Of a stretch of 64,000 bases of DNA, positions 42,701 to 51,991 are shown piece by piece. Made by a program: the position numbers and the translations under genes. Each line of letters opens with the position of its first letter. Positions within the stretch are counted from its first letter, which is position 1. The stretch is from the NCBI GenBank assembly GCA_964017235.1, contig OZ024930.1, positions 24,680,614 to 24,744,613 of the forward strand. Reading direction: 5' to 3'. Source of the stretch: Sabellastarte sp. h YS-2021. Lineage: Eukaryota; Annelida; Polychaeta; Sabellida; Sabellidae. The notes under the pieces are model-generated. The model did no database searches and had not been told where the DNA came from. It was given only the letters and a program-made list of their open reading frames with translations.

Positions 42701-45700
42701 TGTGTAATAAAGCTGTCTTTATAGTTTGAGCCCAGGGCCTAGATTCACTAACCTTCTTGCTCCTAAAAATCTGCTATTTGTAAGAATGTTCTTAAAAATG
42801 GAGTTCTTTTCTCGGAATAAGAATTTTGTGCATTGATATAAAAGTGTATTTTCATTACAATTCCTTACCAAACATTACTGTCAGTGCTTAGCAACAAAAT
42901 TACTAATGCTACCTCACAATTACTCGGCTATTTGTTCCAGCTTCTCATCATACCAAAAGAATTCTGAAAGTTCTCATGATTTTAAAAATTCCAAATAAGA
43001 CTTTTCTTCTTAAAATGGCTGTTTTGTGTTACAAGATTCTCAGAATAACAGTAATTGTCAGAATAAAAATGTCAGTAAATGTAGACCCAGTTCACAAAGA
43101 TCTGGTCCAACTTTGATGCAGTTTTTTTTTTTTTTTTTTTTTTTTTAGTTGTGAAAAAGGTCATACTGGAACCATATACAAATACAAAGTATGTACAAGT
43201 TGTCTACATAAACAGGTGAGAGTTGCAGGTTGACTGGAACCAAATTAATTCAGGGTCACTTTGTCTCTGATGAGGTCAAATTTATAGGTGTTTTTTTTTT
43301 TCTAACCTGCAGATGCAATGCCTCGGGTTTCTGCAGTATTGCCAGTGAAGACATTCCCATGGCAACAGGAATTTGACAGCAGTGAAGATGAGGAGAATGT
43401 ACAGGAGAAGAGGTGAGACCATGGTAACATAGTTTAACCCCCCACCACGACCCCCCAAAAAAGAAAATTAATGTGGCTAAATGGTCGGAACTAGGGGATT
43501 TGGAGGGAACAAAAATTTATTTGACAAGTTTACTCAAACCCTGAGTAGTCACAGCGTAATGTTGGGTCTCGCCCCCAATTTTTGAGGTTGTTTGCTTGTT
43601 CATTTCCATTGACCAATCTTATTTTTTGTATTCTTTTGTTGGTTAATATAGCATGAAATGTATGTTGATCTGGAAAAAATTTAGTCGGTCCACTTGATTT
43701 TAAACATCAGAACTTCCAGTTACACAGAGTGAATCCGCAAATATTCCATTGTTGGAAAAGCACTTTGTTCCACAAATGCCAACTACATATATGGCTACTG
43801 CCATAAACAGAAGACAATGTTGAGGTAAAGCAGAGTGTTTTCAAGAGACATAGAAAGACATAGCCACAGTAGTCTCATAACAGTAATTAGTTAATAACAT
43901 ACCCTACCCTCTACATCCAAGCATGGTCCCACAGCTTTTACTTGGCACATGCAGCCACAAAGGACAGATGGCCAACACACATTGATGGTCAGGTGACCAT
44001 TTATCTATAATCTTTGTTATCTAGTCATCAGGGTTTTAGCCTGGAGTAGAAATAGTCCAAGCCACTTTGTGCTACCAGAAACGTATAAGATGTACTGGCC
44101 ATTAAGGGTTTTACATCGCTTTCAACACTGTACAGGCCATATCACGACGGGTAGTTGGAAGGGCAGAGGAAACCAGTACATACAGTTGGTCAAGGTTCTG
44201 TACTGTAAACTGCCGAACAGTGGCAAGCAACTACCAGCTTTCCTTACTTGAGGCCGTGATGGGAACCGAACCCCGGGCCTCAGAGGTGGGAGGCGAGAGT
44301 GTTACCACTCTGCCACCGTGGCCCCCTCTGAAAACTAACAGAACTCATTTATACCCCTTGACAACTGTACCTTGTCAAAGGGTACAATCTTTATGGCCCA
44401 TTCAAGGACTGAATCCTAAAACTATTGTTCCAAATTCAAACACTCACAGGAAATTGCTACAAGTGAAGTGGTATTACCTTTTTAAGTGAAGTATCTGGTA
44501 CCTGCAGGGTCGTTTTGATTGAATTTTAATCTTCTACCTTCATTATTACCATGAAGATAGAAAGCAATTCCCTTGGCTCTCTCCTCTGTAGGTGTGGGTT
44601 TGAACCAGCTCGTGGAAACATGTAGGAATTACTGGAGGCCTGTCACAGTATAACCCAAGCTGTGTAAAGTGATATTAAAACCTAACTTCAACTTTGAGTT
44701 CAAGTAGAGGTGTTTTTGGTCCCTTATGGTTCAACTTACCAAGGTTTTGCTGGATGTTGTGTGGCCTAAATCAAAGACAAGTTTTTATGAATAGTCAGTG
44801 AATAAAAGGACTGCTATACAATTAATTATGTGAGAAATAATAATTAAGAATCATTATTTGTAACATTAGGCATTATTAATTAGGCATTTTGTGTGCTCAT
44901 AGTGCTGAAAAGAAAGAAAAAACAGGAGGTGGTTCCATTAAAACCAATCAGCAGACCTTTTTCTTCATGACAGGTGACCCAAGATTGAAAGGTAAGTTGT
45001 AATACTTAATGATCTGGCCACCAATTGAACTTGACATTTTTAGCTGTTGAACCAGTCAGTTCTTGGCCAAATGAGAGTACAGTGCCTGAAATATAAAGAA
45101 ATAGAAAAAGAAATCACTTTGTATCACTTTGTATTACTTTGTATTATGAGATATTCTCATCATATTTCTGATGTGAGGGATAATCTGTGTCAGAATATTT
45201 AGTGTATACAGGCCAGTAACCAGAAACCCATTTACCAGCCAAAAGATACTGATCTGGTTACATGCCATTGGCCAGAACTTAAACCAATTTCTTTACATAT
45301 GCCGTATTTTAGCTTAAGTTTACCAAAATATTGAACTACAAAAAAAATTTCACAGTATTATATCATGTGTTGGCAAGATATTAGCAATTTGGTTAAAAAA
45401 AACTCTTTGAAAAGCAGATTGCAGTTTATTGTTATGTGCAAGTTATATATCATGTGCACCTGTTCATAACTTATATCATGACATTGCTAAACCAAACATA
45501 CCCGGTTTTACATTGATTTTCAGCTTTCAGAAACTGGTTCTAAATTATGCGGTAAACCACAGTGATAAAAATTTCAGTGTTTTCTGCTTCCTTTTCCTGA
45601 ATTTGAAAACATTTATTCCATGGCATATTTCATACGCTGTGGTAAATTTTTATGTTTATTTCTCTAAATCACTCTTATCAGCAATGCTCTTAACATTTCA

Positions 45701-46147
45701 ATATGTTCACATAAAAATGCCACACCCAAGGCCTTTGCTTACTTAATCATTCCTTCTAGTTGACATCAGTAACAAATAACATCTAATCACATAACCATTA
45801 TCTTTAAAAATACAACTGTGTTTAGTAATTAATGAGATGGCCTTTGACGTAGCAAAGAAGATCTGTTTTCTACACTTTGGACATTGATAAGTTGATACCA
45901 GAATTGTGACAACTGCCATTGACGTATGTCTGTTATATTTGTTAAGGCTGGAACGGTCTATGTAATTTTGTTGTGAGCTTAACATTTAAAGAGACCAGTT
46001 ATTTACCAGTTAACTGCTAACTCTCTATAAATACTAAAGTAGTAGAGCCGAGGGAACACAAATCCTTGCCCTTGGATGTGGGTCCAGATATTGCAGAAAT
46101 GTATGTTCAAAAATTTTTGATATCCCAGTGCAAATCTGGGTCATTTT

Positions 46148-46178
<31 letters not shown>

Positions 46179-47028
46179 GGTGTGTGTGAGAGTCAGGGGT
46201 AGACACTCATCTTGTGTGATAATAAGACTGCAGTATGATTAACAGTTTTTAAAACTATGGAGCAGATATTGGCAAAAAAAGACCATTAAAAAATTATAGA
46301 TTCTTGATACCTTTGAAGACAGGGAAGCTACAGGGAGATCCCAATAGAGACCCAATCTGATGTGAAGTTTTTTGAGTTATGCACATGGACAAACAAACCA
46401 AACAATAACAGTACCCTCGCAGGTACCCGTCTATCCAAAGCATGTCAGTCACAATGAAACACCGTCTAGAGTCATATTTAGAGTGAAAATTTCATACATT
46501 CACCAGTTAAAATCATAATACCAGGAGGTTTTGGGGGGAAGATATTTGTTATGAATTTTAAAAAATAGTTTAACCAGATATTGGTAAGTTACAGTAATCA
46601 AAATAAAGTGAATTTTAGTTTATAACCTTATGCAATGGAATGTGGTTTGAAAAGTGTATAAACAAGAAATTACTGGATCAGGTTCTAAAACTAAAATATT
46701 TTTTGAAGAAGTGACAAAATGAAGTTATCCTTTATCTTTCTTGTACAGAGGGCCTGGAGTTTTTCTGCAGACAGGAACCACTGGAGACATTAAGAGAAGC
46801 TTGGCAGCAGAAGCGACCAGGCTTAATTGAGGTGAGTGACATTGTGTCAAGTCCCAAAACTTTGTTGTACCCAGCTCAGTAACAATTGTGTTTTTACAAG
46901 AAAAATTTTTTTTTCAAATCTACAAGTAACAAGTACAGACATGCCAAATAGTGTCATGTGGTGACTTGTTTTCAATGCAGGAAAAAATGTATGTAGAAAA
47001 GCATGGCAGAAGAAAAGTCCTTCTTTAG
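39709..47028 (+). CDS. Five C-terminal exons of a host nuclear gene, possibly NOL8-like
   Basis: Five exons join in one open frame with correct GT-AG borders and matching phases: 39709-39819, 43313-43412, 44903-44991, 46749-46831 and 46981-47028 (TAG at 47026). The peptide has KPFSLLEMFGSHEEE in the first exon, then VKTFPWQQEFDSSEDEEN, then QQTFFFMTGDPRLK across into EGLEFFCRQEPLETLREAW, and a basic end GRRKVLL. The pattern of an acidic Ser/Asp/Glu segment, a TFFF-DPRL-EG-FF core and a basic tail reminds me of the C-terminus of nucleolar protein 8 (NOL8), which acts in ribosome biogenesis. I recall that family only roughly, so the name is tentative while the gene itself is well supported. The last acceptor (TTTTCAATGCAG) and short terminal exon are the weakest link. 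Introns hold a DIRS relic, LINE relic, SINE head and miniature elements. Upstream exons must exist (first exon enters in mid-codon). Confidence 0.72.
39900..40340. repeat. Dispersed repeat, copy 2
   Basis: Shares GTTTTTTCCCACTGTTGCC, CAGTGGGAAGCAGAGGTAA, CTGTTGAGTCTGAATTCTTA and a CATCAACATTGGTTT end with 19330-19560, in the same order. It directly abuts the DIRS terminal-repeat relic at 40385. The family is unknown and it has no coding capacity. Confidence 0.5.
40385..40757 (+). mobile_element. DIRS subfamily B terminal-repeat-only relic
   Basis: The left part TTTTTATTGTGCTATAATAGC, followed by CTTGCCATCTTGGACT, corresponds to the outer left end of B1 and B2. The right part GGTAAGTTTCTAGCTTGCAG, with CTACATTTAATTATTGAAAT and TTCAAATT, corresponds to their outer right end. 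In between are only terminal-repeat-like sequences (GAGCCCCACCCTACCTTCC, GCTGTATTGCAGCTGAGGG). All genes are absent. It may be a recombination product of two inverted repeats or a genuine miniature DIRS derivative. It is more diverged than B1 or B2, so it is older. Confidence 0.6.
40758..41203. other. Intron DNA
   Basis: AT-rich with no gene. It lies in the first of the introns recognised here. Confidence 0.35.
41204..41482 (+). pseudogene. LINE ORF2 3' end relic (CR1/Jockey-like, tentative)
   Basis: A 92-codon stop-free stretch begins WNKLHDHIQNAASLSSFRCK and continues LKTYPFSQTTLH before a TAA at 41480. The sequence WN-LP-x-IR...SLSSFK-x-LKTHLF is the common C-terminal sign of many non-LTR retrotransposons (family knowledge), and this is a clear variant. 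Just upstream an in-frame TAG follows PN, and I see no RT. The clade cannot be fixed from so short a piece. Confidence 0.5.
41483..42734. other. Intron DNA
   Basis: AT-rich sequence with a GT microsatellite at 41706-41717 and a 19-bp tandem duplication of GAGATACCTATCTGATA at 41917-41953. No gene is supported. Confidence 0.35.
42735..43088. mobile_element. Candidate miniature inverted-repeat element
   Basis: The left end is GGGCCTAGATTCACTAAC and the right end, read inward, is GGGTCTACATTTACTGAC: 18 bp with four or five mismatches. Internal stretches rich in TTCTTAAAAATGG and its relatives recur in both halves. A target duplication is not obvious, so the superfamily is open. Confidence 0.45.
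43089..43312. other. Intron end with poly-T tracts
   Basis: Contains T runs at 43123-43146 and 43290-43301, the second forming the polypyrimidine tract of the acceptor at 43311-43312. Confidence 0.5.
44250..44326 (-). repeat. tRNA-derived SINE head
   Basis: On the minus strand GGGGCCACGGTGGCAGAGTGG starts a 77-nt tRNA-like unit with an A box (TGGCAGAGTGG, 44305-44315) and a B box (GGTTCGGTTCC, 44262-44272) at normal spacing. The acceptor arms GGGGCC and GGCCTC pair only in part and the anticodon arm (CTCCCAC loop) is weak, so a functional tRNA is unlikely. A tRNA-related SINE whose body runs toward lower coordinates is more likely. It lies in a host intron, antisense to the gene. Confidence 0.55.
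45985..46600. repeat. Dispersed repeat, copy 3, with poly-T/poly-G tract
   Basis: Has AAAGAGACCAGTTATTTACC, GTCACAATGAAACACCGTCTA and CATTCACCAGTTAAAATCAT as in 19150-19310 and 39900-40020, interrupted by unrelated sequence that includes a run of about 14 T and 24 G at 46147-46181. The middle insertion has a short AAACAAACC repeat end (46396-46410). Confidence 0.4.
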
Positions 47029-47059
47029 TGGAGATGAGAAGCATATTTAATTTTAGCTT

Positions 47060-47621
47060 CTGGATGCATCCAGTGGATACTTTGGTTTAGCGTTCGCTAC
47101 GCCACTGCCGCCCGAGCATGTAGAGAGAGTTTCTACATTAATGCTCTCAGAGGTAAACTACACCAGCTAGCTTCCCCAAATTTGCAGGATATCTTTATTT
47201 GGAGGTATGCTTCTCTGGGACTGAAATTAGCCCCATTCTGAAAAACAAGATGGCCGCCACGGGCATTTCTTTGAAAATTGTCTACCTTTTCTACTGGCTG
47301 GTTCTCATAAGTAGAAGGTTGAATCTCCTCATAGGAAATCATGGACTGGGAATCTTTCGATGTGGTCAGATTTGACCTTGGGCCCCTTCAAGGTCAAACG
47401 AGGACAGCCAAATTTCATAGTTTTTATAACTTGCTTATTGATGGTCCTGGAGGTTTGCAATGTGAAACCAACTTATAGGAAATATCATGGGCTGGGAATC
47501 TTCTGGTGTTGTCAGATTTGACCTTGGGTCCCTCCTTCAAGGTCAAACGATGATTCACTGGCTTTGAGTTGTCTTTCCAGGTAGATACAAATTGCATTGG
47601 TTCTCCGATGTGTAGGTCTGA
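47060..47621 (+). mobile_element. Helitron-like element, third copy, short array
   Basis: The 5' end has CTGGAT-GC-ATCCAG with GTGGATAC (47060-47080), a GCCGCC-containing head and ATGGCCGCCA, then only about one and a half 147-bp units. The 3' end is complete: hairpin GCATTGG-TTCT-CCGATGT (47594-47611) and CTGA (47618-47621) followed by T. It starts 32 bp after the stop codon of the host gene and lies in the same orientation, so the host transcript probably runs into it. Confidence 0.7.
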
Positions 47622-47814
47622 TTATATTTGCACTGAAGACTACAGAGGACAAATTTAAAATGTCCATCTTCTGATTACAAGATAGTGCTATTGCTTTATT
47701 ATAAAAAAAGATTATTTTGTAATTGTAAGATACCAAAAATTACCTTATAATTACAAGAATGATTATCCTTTAATTTTGACATGTACCTTAAATTTTAAAT
47801 AAATAACTGCATGA
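47622..47814. other. Putative 3' flank of the host gene
   Basis: AT-rich. AATAAA occurs at 47798-47803, a possible poly-A signal for the host gene; if used, the 3' UTR would contain the whole Helitron-like copy. This is inference. Confidence 0.3.
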
Positions 47815-48540
47815 TATCTCTTGGACCTTTGACCTTGCTGCAGTGACCTTGAGTATGAAAATCTTGTCCGGGCTATGTCCCGGGGACTGTAAGGTGTAGA
47901 AAGTTGATACTTGGTAGGGACATTAGTTAGGGGTTGTAGGTGTGCAACGTCATGGTGTGACCTTGATTTTACCTTGCCGTAGTGACCTCAACCTATAAAA
48001 TATTGTCCGGGCTATATCTTGAGAACTGTAAGGTGTAGGAAGTTGATACTTGGTAGGGACATTGGTTAGGGGGTGTAGATGTGCAGCATCATAGCGTGAC
48101 CTTGATTTGACCTTTGACCTTGCCGTAGAGACCTTGACCTGTAAAATCTTGTCTGGGCTATAGCTTGGCAAACGTAAGGTGTAGGAAGTTGATAGGTGGT
48201 AGGGACATTGGTTAAGGGGTGTATGTGTGCAGCATCATGGTATGACCTTGATTTGAACTTGCTGTAGTGACCTTTACCAATAAAATCTTGTCTGGGCTGT
48301 ATCTTGGAAACCGTAAGGTGTAGGAAGTTGATACGTGGTAGGGACATTGGTTGGGGTGTTATAGGTGTACACCGTTATGGTGTGACCTTGATTTGACCTT
48401 TGACCTTGTCATAGAAACTATGAGTTTTAAAATCTTGTCTGGGTTTATTTCTTTGATTCCATAAGGTGTAGAAGGTTGACACTTGGTAGGGACATTGGTT
48501 AGGGGATGTAGGTGTGCATCATGGTGTGACCTTTAGCTTT
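47815..48540. repeat. Tandem array, about 140-bp unit, five copies
   Basis: Units share TTTGACCTTGCCGTAGTGAC, AAATCTTGTCTGGGCTATA, GTAAGGTGTAGGAAGTTGAT, GGTAGGGACATTGGTTAGG and CATGGTGTGACCTTGATTT. Minus frames of 73-93 codons inside are repeat artefacts. No termini are visible on either side. Confidence 0.75.
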
Positions 48541-48638
48541 GGCTTGGCCAAAGTGTGTTCACCTGCCATATTTGAGACATCTTTCTCTGATGACAAAGAT
48601 ATAAGGATTGCTGCAACTGATTATTTTATGCACTACAT

Positions 48639-49008
48639 AGGGACATCATTGTGTACCATGATATCATCATATCGCCGATAGTTCAAGTCTGCACACGATA
48701 TCGAGCCTTGTATTCATAACACGATTTCCGGGGTTTAGTTACCACATTAGTGAAAATCAAATACGCGGGTGTACATGAGCCTGAACTCGTAACTGGAAAT
48801 GGCCCTTCAGTTGAAGATACTTAAATTGTACCCTTAGTAAAGTAAAAATCTATGTTATTTCGGAAAATTTACAGGATTTATAATGTTTTGGCTTAAAAAT
48901 ATGAAGTTGAAATGTAGATATTAACTTAGCGATTAATACCGTGATATCGCCCACTATTTTGCTCACGGTATCGAGACAGCAAACTTCTACACGATGACAT
49001 CTCTAGGC
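48639..49008. mobile_element. hAT-like miniature transposon with 8-bp target duplication
   Basis: CACTACAT occurs at 48631-48638 and 49009-49016. The ends are AGGGACATCATTGTGTA and, inward from the right, CTAGAGATGTCATCGTGTA; the interior has GATATCATCATATCGCC and GTGATATCGCCCACTA as inverted echoes. It has no gene. The match of flanks extends by one base (CACTACATA), so the exact edge may shift by 1. Confidence 0.65.
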
Positions 49009-49020
49009 CACTACATAATT

Positions 49021-49630
49021 GTGCTTTTTCCATTGATAGCTATTCTCCAATTAGTAAGTTTTACAGCTTCGTAATTTTTAGTGTACTGATTAATGCTGTC
49101 ACCTAGCTATTGAATTGTCTTGTTTTAATACTTTATCTTTACATACATTTTCTTTCTCTTAGATGTTATTTTCTCTGCTTAAACTTTATTTGGAGCTTTA
49201 TATGACTGACACTGCTCTGAAAGTATCAGCATCTTTGTACTGTTTGCACATTACTTCTATATCTCATGGTGTTGAAATTTCCCCAGGCTGTGGGGTACGG
49301 GCATCTCTGATGCTATTTTACATAATTATGCTATTTCCATTGACATCTATTCTCCAGTTAATAAATTTTATAGCGTCATAATTTTAGTTTTCTGATTTAT
49401 GCTGTCATATTGCTTTTGCATTGTCTTGTTTTAATACTTCATCTTTATATACATTTTCTTTCTCTTAGACATATTTTTCTTTACTTAAACATTATTTGGA
49501 CTTTTATATAACTGACACTGCTCTGACAGTATCCTGATCTTTGTACTGTTTCACTACTTATATATCTCAACATGTAGAAAAATATTTTCCCAGGCTGTGG
49601 GATACGGGCATCGCTGATGCTATTTTTATG
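49021..49630. repeat. Direct repeat, about 320-bp unit, two copies
   Basis: ATTGATAGCTATTCTCCA (49032) returns as ATTGACATCTATTCTCCA (49337). ACATTTTCTTTCTCTTAGA, ACTGACACTGCTCTGA and CCCAGGCTGTGGGATACGGG recur at similar spacing. A 72-codon frame at 49163-49381 lies in the first copy and is not conserved in the second, so I do not call it a gene. Confidence 0.65.
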
Positions 49631-49650
49631 TATGTCATTGTAAAGAAGTT

Positions 49651-50065
49651 TTAGCCAAGTGTAGTTAACACATCTTTCAAGATTTGCTGGTTTATCTTTG
49701 GAAGGCTTAGAGAGTCATTGTATTTTTTCCATCTCTCTGGAACTACTTTGGTACCTAAGTTCAACGGTGGTGCATGCCAAAAACATTCACAGATTTTTGA
49801 CACAGTTTTAATTTTTAGGTAATATTTGCTGATAACGTTTAAATTCAAGAGCTGGTTAAGTTTTGTTTGTGATCCCACTGAAAATGGCTGTTTGTCAACC
49901 ATTTTGGATTCGAATTTTGGGCTATAGATTGTTTTAAACCTAGTTAGTACAGTAGACTGACCCCTGTTGATTTCGTGCAATTGAATGTGAACACCTTGTT
50001 TTCCCATAACTTCAACTTTATCCTTCTCTTTTACTCTTGTGCACCTTTTGTTATCTGAATGCAGT
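49651..50065 (-). other. Unassigned minus-strand ORF
   Basis: An ATG at 50007 gives 118 codons (MGKQGVHIQLHEINRGQ... LKDVLTTLG). The frame is open upstream to a TAA near 50077, adding WEKLHSDNKRCTRVKEK. Composition is protein-like: basic, with Trp, Cys and Pro, and it is not built from a repeat. I do not recognise the family. It may be a relic of a transposon gene; protein-like minus frames continue to about 50290 with a stop between. Confidence 0.3.
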
Positions 50066-50870
50066 TTCTCCCAGTTTTATTTGAACAATAGAGAGGCTGC
50101 TTTATACCACTATTTCCATTATTGCAGGGCCAAAAATACACACATCATTAGTACCACTAATGTAGGAAATTCAGCTATCACTGTTGTTGGTAATAACAAA
50201 GACGTTCTTTTGGTTATTATAAGAATAACCTTCTGTAGTTGTGCTACAGAAACTAGACTGGTTCCCTTTCATTTCACTAATGATGGCTTATAAAAACATA
50301 AAGGCCTCAGGTGCCTTCAAGCTTTAAACATCAACTAAACACAACACTACTGATTGTTAGGTTTCATAATTTTTTCCTTTGTGAGAAAATTTTTGTCATT
50401 TGAATTTCATAGCAATATTCTGTGTAGAGATAGCAGATAAGTGCTGTGACTTTACTGGTTCATAAAGACTGTGTGTGTAGAATTTCATTCTCTTCTGAAA
50501 CCACAGATATTATTTTTTGTACTCTAGCCCATAAAGGCCCCACTTAGAAAGTTATGTCACATTTTGTGTATAAGTCACAAGGTAATGAATTATGCACAAA
50601 ATTAACTTCTACATGACATGTATATCACTGTGTGATGGGCATATTCCACCTTAATGTCAAAGTAGCTTTCCCCTCCTTCCACATTCCTCTTGGGATCATT
50701 TCTCCTCTTAGTTTTGTTTACAGGTGTTACCTTTGTTCTGTAACTAACTGGTATGTATTATCACATTCATGTGGTATAAATAATGTCATTAAATCTTCCT
50801 TGTAATAATGAAACTAAATTGCAAAAAGAGAGAGAAGAAACATCCATAAAGTTCCTGTATTTGTGCTTTT
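50066..50870. other. Intergenic DNA
   Basis: No supported gene beyond possible continuation of the unassigned minus relic to about 50290. Confidence 0.35.
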
Positions 50871-51033
50871 TAGGCGGGTTGCGTGTAACCAACCCGCCTA
50901 TTAGATTGATGTGTCCGACGTCTGTCCATCAACATTTTTGTTTCCGGACTCTAACTCGAAAACACTTTGTCCAATCGAATTCAAACTTGACAGGGAGATA
51001 GATCACCATTGTAGCTAAGTTGCTTTTGAAATT
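50871..51033. mobile_element. Helitron-like 5' end fragment with 10-bp palindrome
   Basis: TAGGCGGGTT and its complement AACCCGCCTA flank a 10-nt loop (50871-50900). A short head with CTAACTCGAAAACACTTTGT and TTCAAACTTGACAGGGAGAT follows, a layout like the other array elements (palindrome, then an ACTCGAAAAC-type phrase). It is cut by the next palindrome at 51042. Confidence 0.4.
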
Positions 51034-51770
51034 GGTGTAATTAAGCATCCCTAAAAGGGCGCTTATTTGGTTTCGCGTCAGTTTCCTCGCCACCGCCGCA
51101 TTATGGTCTTCCTTGAATATCTCCCTTATTATTGCAAGCTTTTTAACCATATTTGGCAGTTATATACCTTAGGCGTGGGAAAATTTTTGCACATGCTTAA
51201 ATTTAACCTTTGATCTTTATCAAGGTCACATGATCAAAAAATAGTTTTTTCAGGTACACCCACCCGTCATCGCAGTTCAGGAAAATCTACTGACCGCAGA
51301 GGCTTGTAACTTCATACACATGTTTATACTATCAAAAACGGGAGCTGCTTAGATTTTGGGAGCAATCCGATGAAAATTGACTGATTTATGAGTGATTTTC
51401 TCACAGGTACCAATCAGAAAGCTTAAAATTCATGTGAACCCCCCCCCCCCCCCCTATTATCTTCTTAAGTATTGCATTTTAGAGCCATAAAATGTATTGG
51501 GAGGTAGTAGCAAACCATATGTGGAGAGTCTAGAAAGCAAGTCAAATTTCCCCCCGACCCCCCCCCCCCCCCCCCCCCGTAGGGGTCAAACTGGGGTCAT
51601 AAAATAGCCAATTTCATCTTTTCCCCTTATATCTCCTATATTCTTGCTTCTAGAGCTTGAGAATGTATTAAGAGGTATTGGGAAACCATATGTGAAGAGT
51701 CTAGATAGCCGGTCATATTTACCCCCAGACTGTCCCTTATGGGTCAAACTGGGGTCATAAAATAGCCGAT
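51034..51770 (+). mobile_element. Helitron-like element with 158-bp array, left part (right part 58086-58560)
   Basis: The 5' palindrome TAAGCATCCCT ... AAGGGCGCTTA (51042-51065) is close to the start of the element at 10896. A head with GCCACCGCCGC follows, then units with TTTACCCCCGGACTCCCCCTT-like and GGTCAAACTGGGGTCATAAA, AATAGCCGATTT and AAACCATATGTGAAGAGTCT. Poly-C runs lie at 51440-51454 and 51553-51578. The array is interrupted by DIRS A2 at 51771 and continues at 58086. Confidence 0.6.
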
Positions 51771-51991
51771 TTTATTGCGTTAATACTTCCTATCCAATGG
51801 ACAATTGCTTATCCGGTCGGCACAGACCAGCCCGCCAAACGCCAGAAAAGACGTCCTGTGTCTCCACCGGCCGGCCGGTCCCAGTACTGTGCACTCGCAA
51901 GGTGGCGCATCGTACTTCCTTCCTGTCTAGACAGAGTGACGTCATAGCATCTTTTTCGTTTGGCGCGTGTACTGTGCAGACGTGTTTTCAA
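51771..51991 (+). repeat. Left inverted terminal repeat of DIRS A2
   Basis: Begins TTTATTGCGTTAATACTTCC and runs through GGACAATTGC, a CCGGCCGGCCGG palindrome (51868-51879) and TGACGTCATAGCATC to GACGTGTTTTCAACA. It supplies the outer left end that lies outside the window for A1 and matches A1's internal complementary region at 5706-5740. Confidence 0.85.

Noticed and set aside
44250-44326. A functional tRNA-Gly gene
   Set aside because: Acceptor and anticodon stems pair poorly; A and B boxes alone fit a SINE head better.
47950-48347. Minus-strand frames of 73 and 93 codons with related sequences
   Set aside because: Both are translations of the 140-bp tandem unit; relatedness reflects the array.
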